Assembly (NCBI RefSeq): GCF_900106835.1
Contig: NZ_FNNR01000016.1
Coordinates: forward strand, 1 to 39,114
DNA from: Arthrobacter sp. cf158
Lineage (GTDB): Bacteria; Actinomycetota; Actinomycetes; Actinomycetales; Micrococcaceae
Length of the DNA stretch: 39,114 nucleotides
Reading direction: 5' to 3'
Part shown: positions 31,526-39,114 of the stretch, piece after piece
Position numbering within the stretch: position 1 is the stretch's first letter
Layout: every line of letters starts with the position of its first letter
Translations under genes and position numbers: made by a program
The notes under the pieces: model-generated
Databases searched by the model: none
Told to the model about the DNA's origin: nothing
What the model saw: the letters and a program-made list of their open reading frames with translations, nothing else

Positions 31526-33156
31526 CAGTTCACGTCCTCGAGTGCTTTGGTCTGCTTGAAACTGATGGCCGAAATGGTGGCCACGATGATGAAGATGATG
31601 ATCGCGAGCGCGCTGGCGAGGCCGTAGTCGCGGCCCGTTCCCTGGCCGAACGCCACCTTGTAGACCAGCGTGATCAGGATGTCCGTGGATCCGATATCGC
31701 GGTCGGTATCGGCGAAGCGTGGCCCGCCACCGGTGAGCATATAGATGACGTTGAAATTGTTGAAGTTGAAGGCGAAGGAGGAGATCAGCAGTGGTGCTAC
31801 GGACACCAACAGGAGAGGCAGCTTGATGGAGCGGAACACACGCCAGGCCGAGGCCCCATCCATGCGTGCGGCCTCGTCAATTTCCGAGGGCAAGGACTGC
31901 AGCGCACCGGTGCAGACCAGAAACATGTACGGGAAGCCGAGCCACACGTTGACCACCAGCACGCTGATCTTTGCCAGGACAGGGTCCGTGAGCCACCCGA
32001 TATTCGCGCCGCCCAACAGGGTCTGGTTGAGCCAGCCGAACTCGGGGTTCAGGATGCCGGACCACACCAGGCCGGACAGGAAGGCCGGGAAAGCATAGGG
32101 CAGGATCATGAGGATCCGGTACGCCTTCTTGCCGCGCAGGTCTTCACGGTTGAACGTGATGGCAAGGAAGAGCCCCATGACGAAGGTCAGTGCCACCGAT
32201 GCGATGGAGAACGTGAAAGTCCAGATGATCACGCCCAGGAGTGGTCCGCGGAGGCTTGGATCCGTGAAGGCACGGGTGAAGTTGTCCATGCCCACATCGA
32301 TCTTCCAGCCCGTTGCCAAGGTCTCGCCGTTGGCGTCGGCAAAGGCACCCTTGCCGTTGTCCCGATACTCCGTCCCTGTCTCTGTGTCCTTGAACGTGTC
32401 CGTTGCGGCGTCGTAGTCGAGCGCGGGTTTGAACTGGTAGGCGGTGCTGCCGTCCGCCGTGCGCAGCGTTCCATCCGCAGGATCGCCTGAAACCGGGACT
32501 GTAATCTTCAGGATCTCCTGTTGGTTGGCCACGATCTCCTGGAACTTCAAGGTCTGGTAGCCCGGGAGGGAGGTGGCCTTGCCCGTGGAATCCTTGCCGG
32601 CGGCCGTTGCCTCGCTGAGTGGCTGTTCCGTGCTGCCTATCTGCGCCTTCCCGGACGGATCCGTGAACAGCAGATAAAAATCGTTGCCCTTGGTGAGGAC
32701 TGAGGCCTTGTAGGCAAGCGAATCCGGGACACGCTTCTGGGCGGTCAACTGTATGGCCGAAATGGCGTCTTCCTTGGTGCTGTTGTGCCCGTCGCCGTAG
32801 TTAGTGAACGCGATGTAGCCGCTGAAGACCACCACCAGAACCTGGAAAACCAGCAGGAAGAGCACGCCGGGGGCGAGGTACTTGGCGGGTAGCCCACCCT
32901 TGCGGAGGTAGATCCAGTTGATCGCCAGGACCACCACAGCAGAAACTGCCAGTGCAGCCCAGGATTGGCTAAGGAACAGCATCATCAGGACGTACACAGC
33001 GAAGGCGTCCACCAGTCCCAGCAGCACAACTTTAAGAAGAGTGCCCTTGAGGGAATCCGGATGGCGCTTGCCGGGTGCCCGGCGGGTGGTATCGCGGGGC
33101 GTGGGCGCCGGGCTGGCTGCGGTGGACGGCAGTTCTTGGAGATCTGGCTTTGGCAT
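31525..33156 (-). CDS. malF: Maltose/maltodextrin ABC transporter permease, long MalF type
   Basis: Inner-membrane permease of 543 aa, much longer than most CUT1 permeases of about 300 aa. Three helices (about residues 40-60, 65-83 and 95-118) are followed by an extracytoplasmic domain of some 180 residues (about 120-300), then the permease core. This is the layout of enterobacterial MalF with its P2 loop that contacts the binding protein. The EAA loop is EIDEAARMDGASAWRVFRSI near residue 435. ATG 33156 has AAGGA upstream. The gap to malE is filled by two hairpins. Confidence 0.92.
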   Translation of the reverse strand: MPKPDLQELPSTAASPAPTPRDTTRRAPGKRHPDSLKGTLLKVVLLGLVDAFAVYVLMMLFLSQSWAALAVSAVVVLAINWIYLRKGGLPAKYLAPGVLFLLVFQVLVVVFSGYIAFTNYGDGHNSTKEDAISAIQLTAQKRVPDSLAYKASVLTKGNDFYLLFTDPSGKAQIGSTEQPLSEATAAGKDSTGKATSLPGYQTLKFQEIVANQQEILKITVPVSGDPADGTLRTADGSTAYQFKPALDYDAATDTFKDTETGTEYRDNGKGAFADANGETLATGWKIDVGMDNFTRAFTDPSLRGPLLGVIIWTFTFSIASVALTFVMGLFLAITFNREDLRGKKAYRILMILPYAFPAFLSGLVWSGILNPEFGWLNQTLLGGANIGWLTDPVLAKISVLVVNVWLGFPYMFLVCTGALQSLPSEIDEAARMDGASAWRVFRSIKLPLLLVSVAPLLISSFAFNFNNFNVIYMLTGGGPRFADTDRDIGSTDILITLVYKVAFGQGTGRDYGLASALAIIIFIIVATISAISFKQTKALEDVN

Positions 33157-33192
33157 TGTGGATCCTTGGGTCAAGCGGTTGGCAGCAGGCAC

Positions 33193-33246
33193 GGGCCGGG
33201 CGGAGGGTTGCCGCCCGGCCCAGGGCAGACCGGTGGAATCACCGGT
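33193..33246 (-). promoter_or_regulatory. Two hairpins between malE and malF
   Basis: Right after the malE stop, ACCGGTG/CACCGGT forms a 7-bp stem (33229-33246). It is followed on the minus strand by GGGCCGGGCGG/CCGCCCGGCCC, an 11-bp stem with a 7-base loop (33193-33221). No T tract follows. Such structures commonly protect the upstream binding-protein mRNA and reduce permease expression. Confidence 0.6.
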
Positions 33247-33252
33247 GCGGGA

Positions 33253-34551
33253 CTAGCCGCCGATCTTGGACTTGATGCTGGCGGCCATTTTGGTCCAGGC
33301 CTCGGCGGGGTCGCCCTGGCCCTTGATGATGGCCAGTTCCGTGGCTCCCCAATCTGCCCAGACCGCGCTCATTTCCGGGATGGCCGGCATGGGGACGCCG
33401 GTGGCGCCGATCTTGCCGAAGGCCTCCACCACGGGATCGCTCGCGGCCTTTTCGAAGGAGGCCTTCAGGGCGGGCGGACGGCCACCTGCCGCATACATGG
33501 AGTCCTGGGCGGACTCGGAGGTGAGGTAGTTGGTGACGAACTCATTGGTGGCGAGGGCGTTGGCGCTCTTGGCGCTGATGAAGAAGCCGTTGACGCCAAT
33601 GAACGGCTGCGCAGGCTCGCCACCGGCGGTGGGGAGCTCATCCACGGCGAACTTGATGCCCTTCTTCTGGACGTCCGGAACGTTCCATGGCCCCGTCAGG
33701 AAGTAGGGGGATTCGCCGGCCAGGAACTTCTCCTTGGCGATGTCACCAGTGATGTTGGAGTTGATGATCTTCTCACCGGCGTCGCCCCAGGCGGCCAGCT
33801 TCTTGGCAAATTCGACGCCGGCGGTGTCGCCAATGAGGAGCTGCTTGGCGTCGTAGCCGCCGTCGGCGTTCTTGCCGAACACCTGGGAACCCATGGAGGA
33901 CTGCAGCGGGTACAGGTGGTACGGGTCGCCCTGTTTCGGGTCCATGCCCACCAGGAACGGGAAGGTGGCCTTGCCGTCAGCTACGGCCTGCTTGCCGTTG
34001 GCCACCACTTCGTCCAGGGTTGCGGCCTTGCTCTCCACGATGCTGGTGTTACGCAGCAGGGCAATGTTCTCAATGGCGTAGGGAACACCGTAGACGGCAC
34101 CGTTGTAGGTCATGGCCTTGATGGAGGATTCCTGGAACTCCGTGGCTTTGTCGCCCAGCTCCACCGGTGCGATCACGCCGTTCTGGACGAACTTACCGAT
34201 CCAGTCATGGGGTCCAACAATGAGGTCCGGTCCCTGGCCGGTGGGAACCTGGGTGATGAAGTCATCGCGCACGGCGGCAAAGTCCTTGACCACCAGCTTT
34301 ACCTCGATGCCGGTATCAGACCTGAACTTCTCCGTGATGTCCTTCAGGGCCGGGGAGCGCTCGGCGTCCACCCACATGGTGATGACACCGGCTCCAGCCG
34401 CTTTGAGATCCTGTTTTGCAGCTTCAGAGCTCGGAGCGGTGGAGGCGCTTCCACCACAGGCGCTCAGGGCCAGTGCCGCTGCTACGGAGATTGCCCCGGT
34501 GGCGAAAACCCGCCGGGTGGTTTGAGTCGCTAGGGCATTGTGCACCTTCAT
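33253..34551 (-). CDS. malE: Maltose/maltodextrin-binding lipoprotein
   Basis: Extracytoplasmic binding protein of 432 aa, SBP_bac_1 (CUT1) class. The signal carries a twin-arginine-like TTRRVF at residues 11-16 before the hydrophobic core and ends in the lipobox LSAC with Cys32, so export by Tat as a lipoprotein is possible. The MalE-like core shows VITMWVDAERSPAL, QGPDLIVGPHDWIGKFV, VYGVPYAIENIALLRNT and SPYFLTGPWNVPD. ATG 34551 has AAAGGG at 6 nt. It is the first gene of the malE-malF-malG-GH13 operon, divergent from the alpha-glucosidase, with LacI-type and CRP-like sites between them. Confidence 0.92.
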   Translation of the reverse strand: MKVHNALATQTTRRVFATGAISVAAALALSACGGSASTAPSSEAAKQDLKAAGAGVITMWVDAERSPALKDITEKFRSDTGIEVKLVVKDFAAVRDDFITQVPTGQGPDLIVGPHDWIGKFVQNGVIAPVELGDKATEFQESSIKAMTYNGAVYGVPYAIENIALLRNTSIVESKAATLDEVVANGKQAVADGKATFPFLVGMDPKQGDPYHLYPLQSSMGSQVFGKNADGGYDAKQLLIGDTAGVEFAKKLAAWGDAGEKIINSNITGDIAKEKFLAGESPYFLTGPWNVPDVQKKGIKFAVDELPTAGGEPAQPFIGVNGFFISAKSANALATNEFVTNYLTSESAQDSMYAAGGRPPALKASFEKAASDPVVEAFGKIGATGVPMPAIPEMSAVWADWGATELAIIKGQGDPAEAWTKMAASIKSKIGG

Positions 34552-34611
34552 TGGTGTCCCTTTCGTTCTTCTTTGCTTCGGCGGCAGGGTCTCAGATCCC
34601 GTCATATCGCC

Positions 34612-34627
34612 GGTGACATGGCTCACA
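34612..34627 (-). promoter_or_regulatory. CRP/GlxR-like site before malE
   Basis: GGTGACATGGCTCACA (minus strand TGTGAGCCATGTCACC) matches TGTGA-N6-TCACA at nine of ten specific positions. It lies two bases from the LacI operator. A possible malE promoter (TTGTGA, 16 bases, TATGAC on the minus strand, 34628-34601) overlaps it. Confidence 0.5.
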
Positions 34628-34629
34628 AC

Positions 34630-34643
34630 TGCAAGCGCTTCCA
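34630..34643 (-). promoter_or_regulatory. LacI-family operator, malE side
   Basis: TGCAAGCGCTTCCA has the AAGCGCTT core and TGNAANCGNTTNCA shape of MalR/LacI-type operators. It sits about 80 nt upstream of malE, next to the likely -35. Probable target of the LacI regulator at 36512. Confidence 0.75.
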
Positions 34644-34716
34644 CACACTACATGGCTGCGCGCTGGTTTGAAAAGCCAGCAGTGTGAGAAGCCTGCAAAG
34701 ACAGCACCCTTAGGAC

Positions 34717-34730
34717 TGGAAGCGTTTACA
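34717..34730 (+). promoter_or_regulatory. LacI-family operator, glucosidase side
   Basis: TGGAAGCGTTTACA, again of TGNAANCGNTTNCA form, overlaps the -35 box of the alpha-glucosidase promoter. Its centre is 87 bp from the other operator, close to eight helical turns, so looping between them is possible. Confidence 0.75.
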
Positions 34731-34754
34731 ATTTGCCGAATTCTCTTCTACGAT
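34725..34754 (+). promoter_or_regulatory. Promoter of the alpha-glucosidase-lacI operon, leaderless
   Basis: -35 TTTACA (34725-34730), an 18-base spacer, and -10 TACGAT (34749-34754). The ATG begins 6 nt after the -10 and there is no ribosome site, so the mRNA probably starts at the start codon. The -35 lies inside a LacI operator. Confidence 0.65.
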
Positions 34755-34760
34755 GTGTTC

Positions 34761-36491
34761 ATGTCCGTTGATTCATTGCTCTCGGTTGCGGCCCACGAGC
34801 CCACTGCAGCTTTCACGCAGCTCACCCCGGTCCACCAGGCCTCCACGGCGCACGGATGGTGGCGTTCCGCTGTGATCTACCAGATCTACCCGCGATCCTT
34901 CCGGGACCTCAACGGGGACGGTGTAGGGGACCTGGCAGGCATTACGGCCGAACTCACGCAGCTTGCCGGACTAGGCATCGACGCCGTGTGGTTGTCACCG
35001 TTCTACCGCTCACCCCAGCGGGATGCGGGCTACGACGTCAGCGACTACTGCGACGTTGATCCGTTGTTCGGCACCTTGGCCGATTTCGATGCCCTCATCG
35101 CCGAGGCCAACCGGCTCAACCTGCGCGTTATCGCCGACCTCGTCCCGAACCACTGTTCAGACCAACATGTCGCGTTCCAAGCGGCACTCATGGCCGGCGC
35201 CAACAGCCCGGAGCGGGATATGTTCATCTTCCGGGACGGCCTCGGAACTGATGGGAACCAGCCGCCCAACAACTGGCAATCGCACTTCGGCGGCCCGGCA
35301 TGGACGCGCATTGTCGAGCCGAACGGCCAACCTGGCCAGTGGTTCCTGCACCTCTTCGACTCCTCGCAGCCGGACTTCAACTGGGACAACCCAGCTGTCC
35401 ACGCCGAATTCGAACGCGTGCTCCGCTTCTGGCTGGACCGCGGCATCTCCGGATTCCGGGTGGACGTAGCCCACGCGTTGGTCAAGGCAGCAGGCCTGCC
35501 CAACTGGGGCGGGCGTGCCGACGGCAACAGCTCAGAGGGTTTTCCTGGCCAGGATGCGCCCATGTTTGGCCAGCCCGCACTGCACGACATCTATCGCCGC
35601 TGGCGTTCCATCCTGGAAGAATACGGTCCGGACCGCATCTTGTGCGCCGAAGCCAACGTGGATCCGCTCCCCCGGCTGGCACAGTGGGTCCGCCCGGACG
35701 AGATGCACCAGGCCTTCAATTTCCCGTACCTGCACGCCGGACTGGACGTGAACCGCCTGCGCCATATCATCACCGACTCCTTGGTCTCGCTGGACGCAGT
35801 GGGGGCACCGAGCACCTGGGTGCTGTCCAACCACGATGTTGTGCGGCACGTCTCGCGGTTCGGCTACGACGGCCAGGGACCGCGCGACGGCGACGGCATC
35901 GGCCCCGACGACGTACAGCCCAACCTGGACCTCGGACGACGACGGGCTGCCGCGGCCACCCTGTTCATGCTCGGGCTCCCGGGCGGCGCCTACCTCTACC
36001 AGGGTGAAGAGCTGGGCCTTCCCGATTCAACCAGCATTCCCGGCAGCATGCGCCAGGATCCAACCTTTGCCCGCACCGGCGGAGCCAGGATCGGCCGTGA
36101 CGGCTGCAGGGTGCCGCTCCCCTGGCGCTCCGCCGAGCCGCACTCCGGCTTCGGCGCCGGCCTGGATCCCTGGCTGCCACAACCCGAGTCCTGGCCCGCG
36201 CTGGCGAGGGATCATCAGGAGGCCGATCCGGCGTCGCACCTTAATCTGTACAGGGAGATGCTCGCTGTCCGGGCCGCGCGCGGTCTCGGCCAGGGCTCGC
36301 TCGCCTGGGTGGAGGACTACTGCACAGGCTCCGCGCTGGCCTACCTCAACGGCACCACCCTGGTGATCATGAACGCCGGCGCTGACGCCATGCCGCTCCC
36401 GGCAGGCGAGACGATCCTCCGCAGCTCCGCGGCGGAGGCGGGCGCTGATCTACTAGGCTCGGGGGAGACAATCTGGCTCACAGCCAGCTAA
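34761..36491 (+). CDS. GH13 alpha-glucosidase (oligo-1,6-glucosidase-like)
   Basis: Cytoplasmic exo-glycosidase of 576 aa releasing glucose from maltose and short dextrins. The barrel opens with WWRSAVIYQIYPRSF and DLNGDGVGDLAGI, a calcium-site-like loop common to the oligo-1,6-glucosidase group. Region I is DLVPNHCSDQH, the nucleophile is in FRVDVAHAL (Asp235), the acid/base in CAEANV (Glu297), and the stabiliser in LSNHDVVRH (Asp359). The start at ATG 34761 follows from the promoter geometry; the longer frame from 34668 would include the promoter. It is followed after 20 nt by its lacI regulator and is divergent from the mal importer whose products it uses. Confidence 0.93.
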   Translation: MSVDSLLSVAAHEPTAAFTQLTPVHQASTAHGWWRSAVIYQIYPRSFRDLNGDGVGDLAGITAELTQLAGLGIDAVWLSPFYRSPQRDAGYDVSDYCDVDPLFGTLADFDALIAEANRLNLRVIADLVPNHCSDQHVAFQAALMAGANSPERDMFIFRDGLGTDGNQPPNNWQSHFGGPAWTRIVEPNGQPGQWFLHLFDSSQPDFNWDNPAVHAEFERVLRFWLDRGISGFRVDVAHALVKAAGLPNWGGRADGNSSEGFPGQDAPMFGQPALHDIYRRWRSILEEYGPDRILCAEANVDPLPRLAQWVRPDEMHQAFNFPYLHAGLDVNRLRHIITDSLVSLDAVGAPSTWVLSNHDVVRHVSRFGYDGQGPRDGDGIGPDDVQPNLDLGRRRAAAATLFMLGLPGGAYLYQGEELGLPDSTSIPGSMRQDPTFARTGGARIGRDGCRVPLPWRSAEPHSGFGAGLDPWLPQPESWPALARDHQEADPASHLNLYREMLAVRAARGLGQGSLAWVEDYCTGSALAYLNGTTLVIMNAGADAMPLPAGETILRSSAAEAGADLLGSGETIWLTAS

Positions 36492-36511
36492 TTTCCCCAC
36501 CGAGGAGCAGC

Positions 36512-37534
36512 ATGACCGGCATCAAGGACGTAGCCGAGCGCGCAGGGCTGTCCGTTGCCACTGTTTCGAGGGCGCTGAGCGGCAAGGGACATGTGTCCCC
36601 CACCAGCCGGGAACGTGCCCGCGCCGCAGCCGCCGAGTTGGGCTTCGTGCTGTCCTACCACGCGTCCAGCCTGGCCTCCGGGCGTACGCACAACGTCGGC
36701 CTGGTGGTTCCCTCGGTCCACCGCTGGTTCTTTTCAGCGGTGATCGAGGGCGCCTCCGCCGCGCTGCTGGAAGCCGGCTACGACCTCACGCTGTACAACA
36801 TCGGGGAGAACCCGGAGCATCGGCACAGCGTCTTCAGCGACTTCCTGCTGCGCAAACGCGTGGACGCGGTCATAGCGGTGTCCCTGGAGCTCAGCGAAAG
36901 CGAAATCCAGCAGCTCCACGCCATGCACCGTCCCATCGTGGGCATTGGCGGCCCTCTGCCCGGAGCATCAACCATCAGGATCGACGACGCCGCGATTGCC
37001 AGGAAGGCAACCAACCACCTCCTGGGCTTGGGCCACAGCAAGATCGCCCACATCACCGGCAACGAAGCCTACGATCAAGACTTCCAGCTGCCGGGGACCC
37101 GCCGCAGCGGATTCGAACAAGCAATGAACGACGCCGGCTGTCCGGTCAGGCCCGAATGGATCGTTTCGGCAGACTTCACCATAGAAGGCGCATACGCAGC
37201 TGCCCGTCAGTTGCTCGCCAGCGCCCCCGAACGGCCCACTGCCGTCTTCGCAGCTTCCGACGAGATGGCAATCGGCACCATCCTGGCGGCCCGGGACTTC
37301 GGCCTGCGGATCCCGGAAGACCTCTCCGTCATGGGCATTGATGGGCACGACCTTGGGAACGTCATGGGACTGACCACCATCGATCAGGACGCCAAGGGCC
37401 AGGGGGCATTGGCGGTTCGCACCCTGCTGGGTGCCATCACCAAAGACGTGGCCCTTGAACCCGCCGACACCGAGCACCCCACAAAGCTGGTTGTGCGCAC
37501 CAGCACGGCGGTTCCCAAAGTCAGCGCCTCCTAG
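36512..37534 (+). CDS. LacI-family regulator of the maltodextrin locus
   Basis: Repressor of 340 aa. The N-terminal helix-turn-helix is IKDVAERAGLSVATVSRALS, followed by the hinge helix with SLASGRT. The periplasmic-binding-protein-like sensor starts at HNVGLVVPSVHRWFF and includes ASDEMAIGTILAARDFGLRIP and MGIDGHDLG. GAGGAG lies 4 nt before the ATG. It is cotranscribed with the alpha-glucosidase. The two TGNAANCGNTTNCA operators in the malE/glucosidase gap are its expected targets, giving autoregulation and induction by a maltose-type sugar. Confidence 0.93.
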   Translation: MTGIKDVAERAGLSVATVSRALSGKGHVSPTSRERARAAAAELGFVLSYHASSLASGRTHNVGLVVPSVHRWFFSAVIEGASAALLEAGYDLTLYNIGENPEHRHSVFSDFLLRKRVDAVIAVSLELSESEIQQLHAMHRPIVGIGGPLPGASTIRIDDAAIARKATNHLLGLGHSKIAHITGNEAYDQDFQLPGTRRSGFEQAMNDAGCPVRPEWIVSADFTIEGAYAAARQLLASAPERPTAVFAASDEMAIGTILAARDFGLRIPEDLSVMGIDGHDLGNVMGLTTIDQDAKGQGALAVRTLLGAITKDVALEPADTEHPTKLVVRTSTAVPKVSAS

Positions 37535-37552
37535 CTTCCCCTCTTCCAGTGG

Positions 37553-38074
37553 TTATGGCAGGGAACGCTCCATGACAAGCTCCAGCTTGGACGTGTCCTG
37601 CGGATAAGGCCTGCTGGCACCGGTGGTTTCGAATCCGTGACGCCGGTAAAAGGCCAACGCCCGTGTATTGTCCTCATGGACCCCAAGCTCCATCAGCCCG
37701 GCGCCGAGCTGTCCCGCAGCGGCTGCGCATGCCTCGTCGAGGAGCTGATCCGCCAGCCCCAATCCCCTGTGCTCCGGAGCGACGTACACGCTGAGGAGCA
37801 TCGCCTGCACCGGCTTCTGTGGGTCCTGGGGGTGTTTGAGGACCACCCGCATCAGGCCACAGAACCTGGAGCCGTCATGACCTGCATCGGCTACCAACGT
37901 CATGCTTCCGTCTCCGGACATCGCGACAGCGCGCTCCTGCCACTGGGCGTCCGTCTGCCGGCGTGCAGCATCCAGGCTCTCCACATAGGCCATGGGAGTG
38001 TCGGTGAGCATCTCCAGCCTGACGTTCTTCAGCAACTGCCAGTCGTCTGCGTGGAGTCGACGGACCCTAGGCAA
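37553..38074 (-). CDS. GNAT-family N-acetyltransferase
   Basis: Acyltransferase of 173 aa. It starts with RVRRLHADDWQLLKNVRLEML, has the motif A strand and pyrophosphate loop AMLLSVYVAPEHRGLGLADQLLDEA (the R-G-x-G acetyl-CoA site), and motif B NTRALAFYRRHGFE near residue 140. The acceptor may be an amine, an antibiotic or a protein. The likely start is TTG 38074, inside the end of the SRPBCC gene with GGAG nearby, so it is coupled to that gene. It is convergent with the lacI gene, leaving only 18 nt and no obvious terminator. Confidence 0.82.
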   Translation of the reverse strand: MPRVRRLHADDWQLLKNVRLEMLTDTPMAYVESLDAARRQTDAQWQERAVAMSGDGSMTLVADAGHDGSRFCGLMRVVLKHPQDPQKPVQAMLLSVYVAPEHRGLGLADQLLDEACAAAAGQLGAGLMELGVHEDNTRALAFYRRHGFETTGASRPYPQDTSKLELVMERSLP

Positions 38075-38561
38075 CTGCTCCGCCCATGAACCTCACATAG
38101 CGCTCCAGGACGCGGGGCCAGCCTTCTGCATATGACTCCCTGGAGGCAGCCGGGTCTTCAGCGCCCTCCCATCCGTCGTGGATCAATCGAACTTCCGTGC
38201 CTCCGTCCACAGCCCGGAACGCAACCCGAATCTCCGTGGACCACAGAGGCGTACTGGCCGGGTACCAGCTGGCGTGGAAAGACAGTGGGGGCTGCCAGTC
38301 GTCGATGGTTCCCCACACGGACGTACGGCCATCCTCGGCCGTCTCCAGGATCAGGTTCTCTTCGAACTCAACGTGGGATCCGGCGCCGAAGACGCTTTCC
38401 TGTTCCAACGGCCACCACAGGTGAGGATGGTCCGTGAAGCCTTGAAAGGCATGTGAAACGTTCGTGGGCACAACAACCGCAATGATGAGGGGCTCCAGGT
38501 CATTGCTGCCTTGCTGGGTGGACTCGGGCTCCGACTCGGGGTGGCTGAAGAGGCTTTCCAT
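38067..38561 (-). CDS. SRPBCC (START/AHSA1-type) domain protein
   Basis: Small ligand-binding-fold protein of 164 aa. It follows the AHSA1/SRPBCC pattern: LIIAVVVPTNVSHAFQGFTDHPHLWWP at the start, a central VWGTIDDWQPPLSFHASWYP, then TEVRLIHDGWEG and the last helix SYAEGWPRVLERYVRFM. Such proteins bind hydrophobic ligands or assist Hsp90; its role here is unknown. The start is uncertain: ATG 38561, with GTG 38567 and TTG 38570 also possible. It precedes the GNAT gene with an 8-nt overlap, a frequent pairing of small accessory genes. Confidence 0.78.
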   Translation of the reverse strand: MESLFSHPESEPESTQQGSNDLEPLIIAVVVPTNVSHAFQGFTDHPHLWWPLEQESVFGAGSHVEFEENLILETAEDGRTSVWGTIDDWQPPLSFHASWYPASTPLWSTEIRVAFRAVDGGTEVRLIHDGWEGAEDPAASRESYAEGWPRVLERYVRFMGGAVA

Positions 38562-38610
38562 GAGCACCAACTCTACCGGGGGTCAATGGCGCATGGGTGG
38601 GTTAAAGACG

Positions 38611-38639
38611 AAGGGCCCCAGCTATTGGCTGGGGCCCTT
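38611..38639 (-). terminator. Terminator of the rRNA operon
   Basis: Perfect 12-bp stem AAGGGCCCCAGC/GCTGGGGCCCTT with a five-base loop, 11 nt after the 5S 3' end. It is followed on the minus strand by CGTCTTT. It ends the rrn transcript before the SRPBCC gene. Confidence 0.8.
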
Positions 38640-38650
38640 CTCAATTTATG

Positions 38651-38767
38651 TCCGGCGGTGTCCTACTCTCCCACACCCTCCCGGGTGCAGTACCATCGGC
38701 GCTGTGGGTCTTAGCTTCCGGGTTCGGAATGGGACCGGGCGTTTCCCCCACGCTATGACCGCCGTAA
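38651..38767 (-). rRNA. rrf: 5S ribosomal RNA
   Basis: Minus-strand sequence of about 117 nt. The 5' end TTACGGCGGTCATAGCGTG pairs with the 3' end GGACACCGCCGGA in helix I. The conserved CCCATTCCGAACCCGGAAG and GCCGATGGTACTGC blocks are intact. It lies downstream of the 23S gene in the usual order. Confidence 0.95.
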
Positions 38768-38920
38768 CTCTGTTACCCGTCCCGGTCCCCCGTGTGGGGG
38801 TTGGGTGGGAAATCTTTGGGTTACAACTGTGGTGCTTGGTTGTTATTTAGTTGTTGGTTCCGGCAACCCGTGGTGGGTTGTTGTTCGGGAACCACATAGT
38901 GGACGCGTGCAGTGTGTTGT

Positions 38921-39114
<194 letters not shown>

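Overview
The window looks like a chromosomal segment of a high-GC actinomycete of the Arthrobacter/Paenarthrobacter type (Micrococcaceae). This is inferred from the GC-rich third codon positions, TANNNT-type -10 boxes with leaderless starts, a UgpC/MsiK-type shared sugar ATPase, linked otsA-otsB, a DUF4032 kinase-like gene and the rRNA sequences at the right edge. Nothing here is a phage, plasmid or CRISPR locus.

Layout. (1) 1-1579: end of a SipW-type secretion module, with an S26B signal peptidase (5' end outside the window), an Hpt-like protein that lacks the phosphorylatable histidine, and an exported SipW-dependent-type substrate. (2) 1644-7166: a looser stretch of small or accessory genes (DUF2306 membrane protein, class-IV aminotransferase with a possible coupled leader peptide, small membrane proteins, SAM methyltransferase, META-like lipoprotein) with long non-coding gaps and gene remnants, ending at tRNA-Thr(UGU). 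(3) 7397-15116: core genes, namely a membrane-anchored DsbA-like protein, trehalose synthesis otsA-otsB, the orphan sugar-ABC ATPase, a GH20 hexosaminidase and a DUF4032 kinase-like protein. (4) 15193-24813: a catabolic block with a GntR/FCD regulator, an amidohydrolase with an altered metal site, a complete peptide/opine-type ABC importer and a cytosine-deaminase-like amidohydrolase. (5) 24899-28543: a flavin-binding protein, a CynX-type MFS permease and a GlcD-type FAD oxidase. (6) 28656-37534: a maltodextrin locus with a neopullulanase-like GH13, MalG, MalF and MalE on the minus strand, divergent from a GH13 alpha-glucosidase and its LacI regulator. (7) 37553-39114: GNAT and SRPBCC proteins, then the 5S and 23S ends of an rRNA operon on the minus strand.

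How it works together. The most notable result is regulatory. A TTGGTATACCAA-like palindrome lies at the predicted +1 of three promoters: the amidohydrolase-gntR operon, the opp operon and the MFS gene, with very similar -10/operator geometry. This points to one GntR regulon joining two blocks about 9 kb apart. The divergent amidohydrolase/opp promoter pair also carries a central CRP/GlxR-like box. Similar boxes occur upstream of the orphan sugar ATPase and of malE, which suggests common cAMP-type carbon control of three uptake systems. The mal locus has no ATPase of its own, so the ATPase at 10939 is its obvious energiser. The substrate of the GntR-controlled pathway cannot be named from sequence alone; a small nitrogenous compound that is imported and hydrolysed or deaminated is the best reading.
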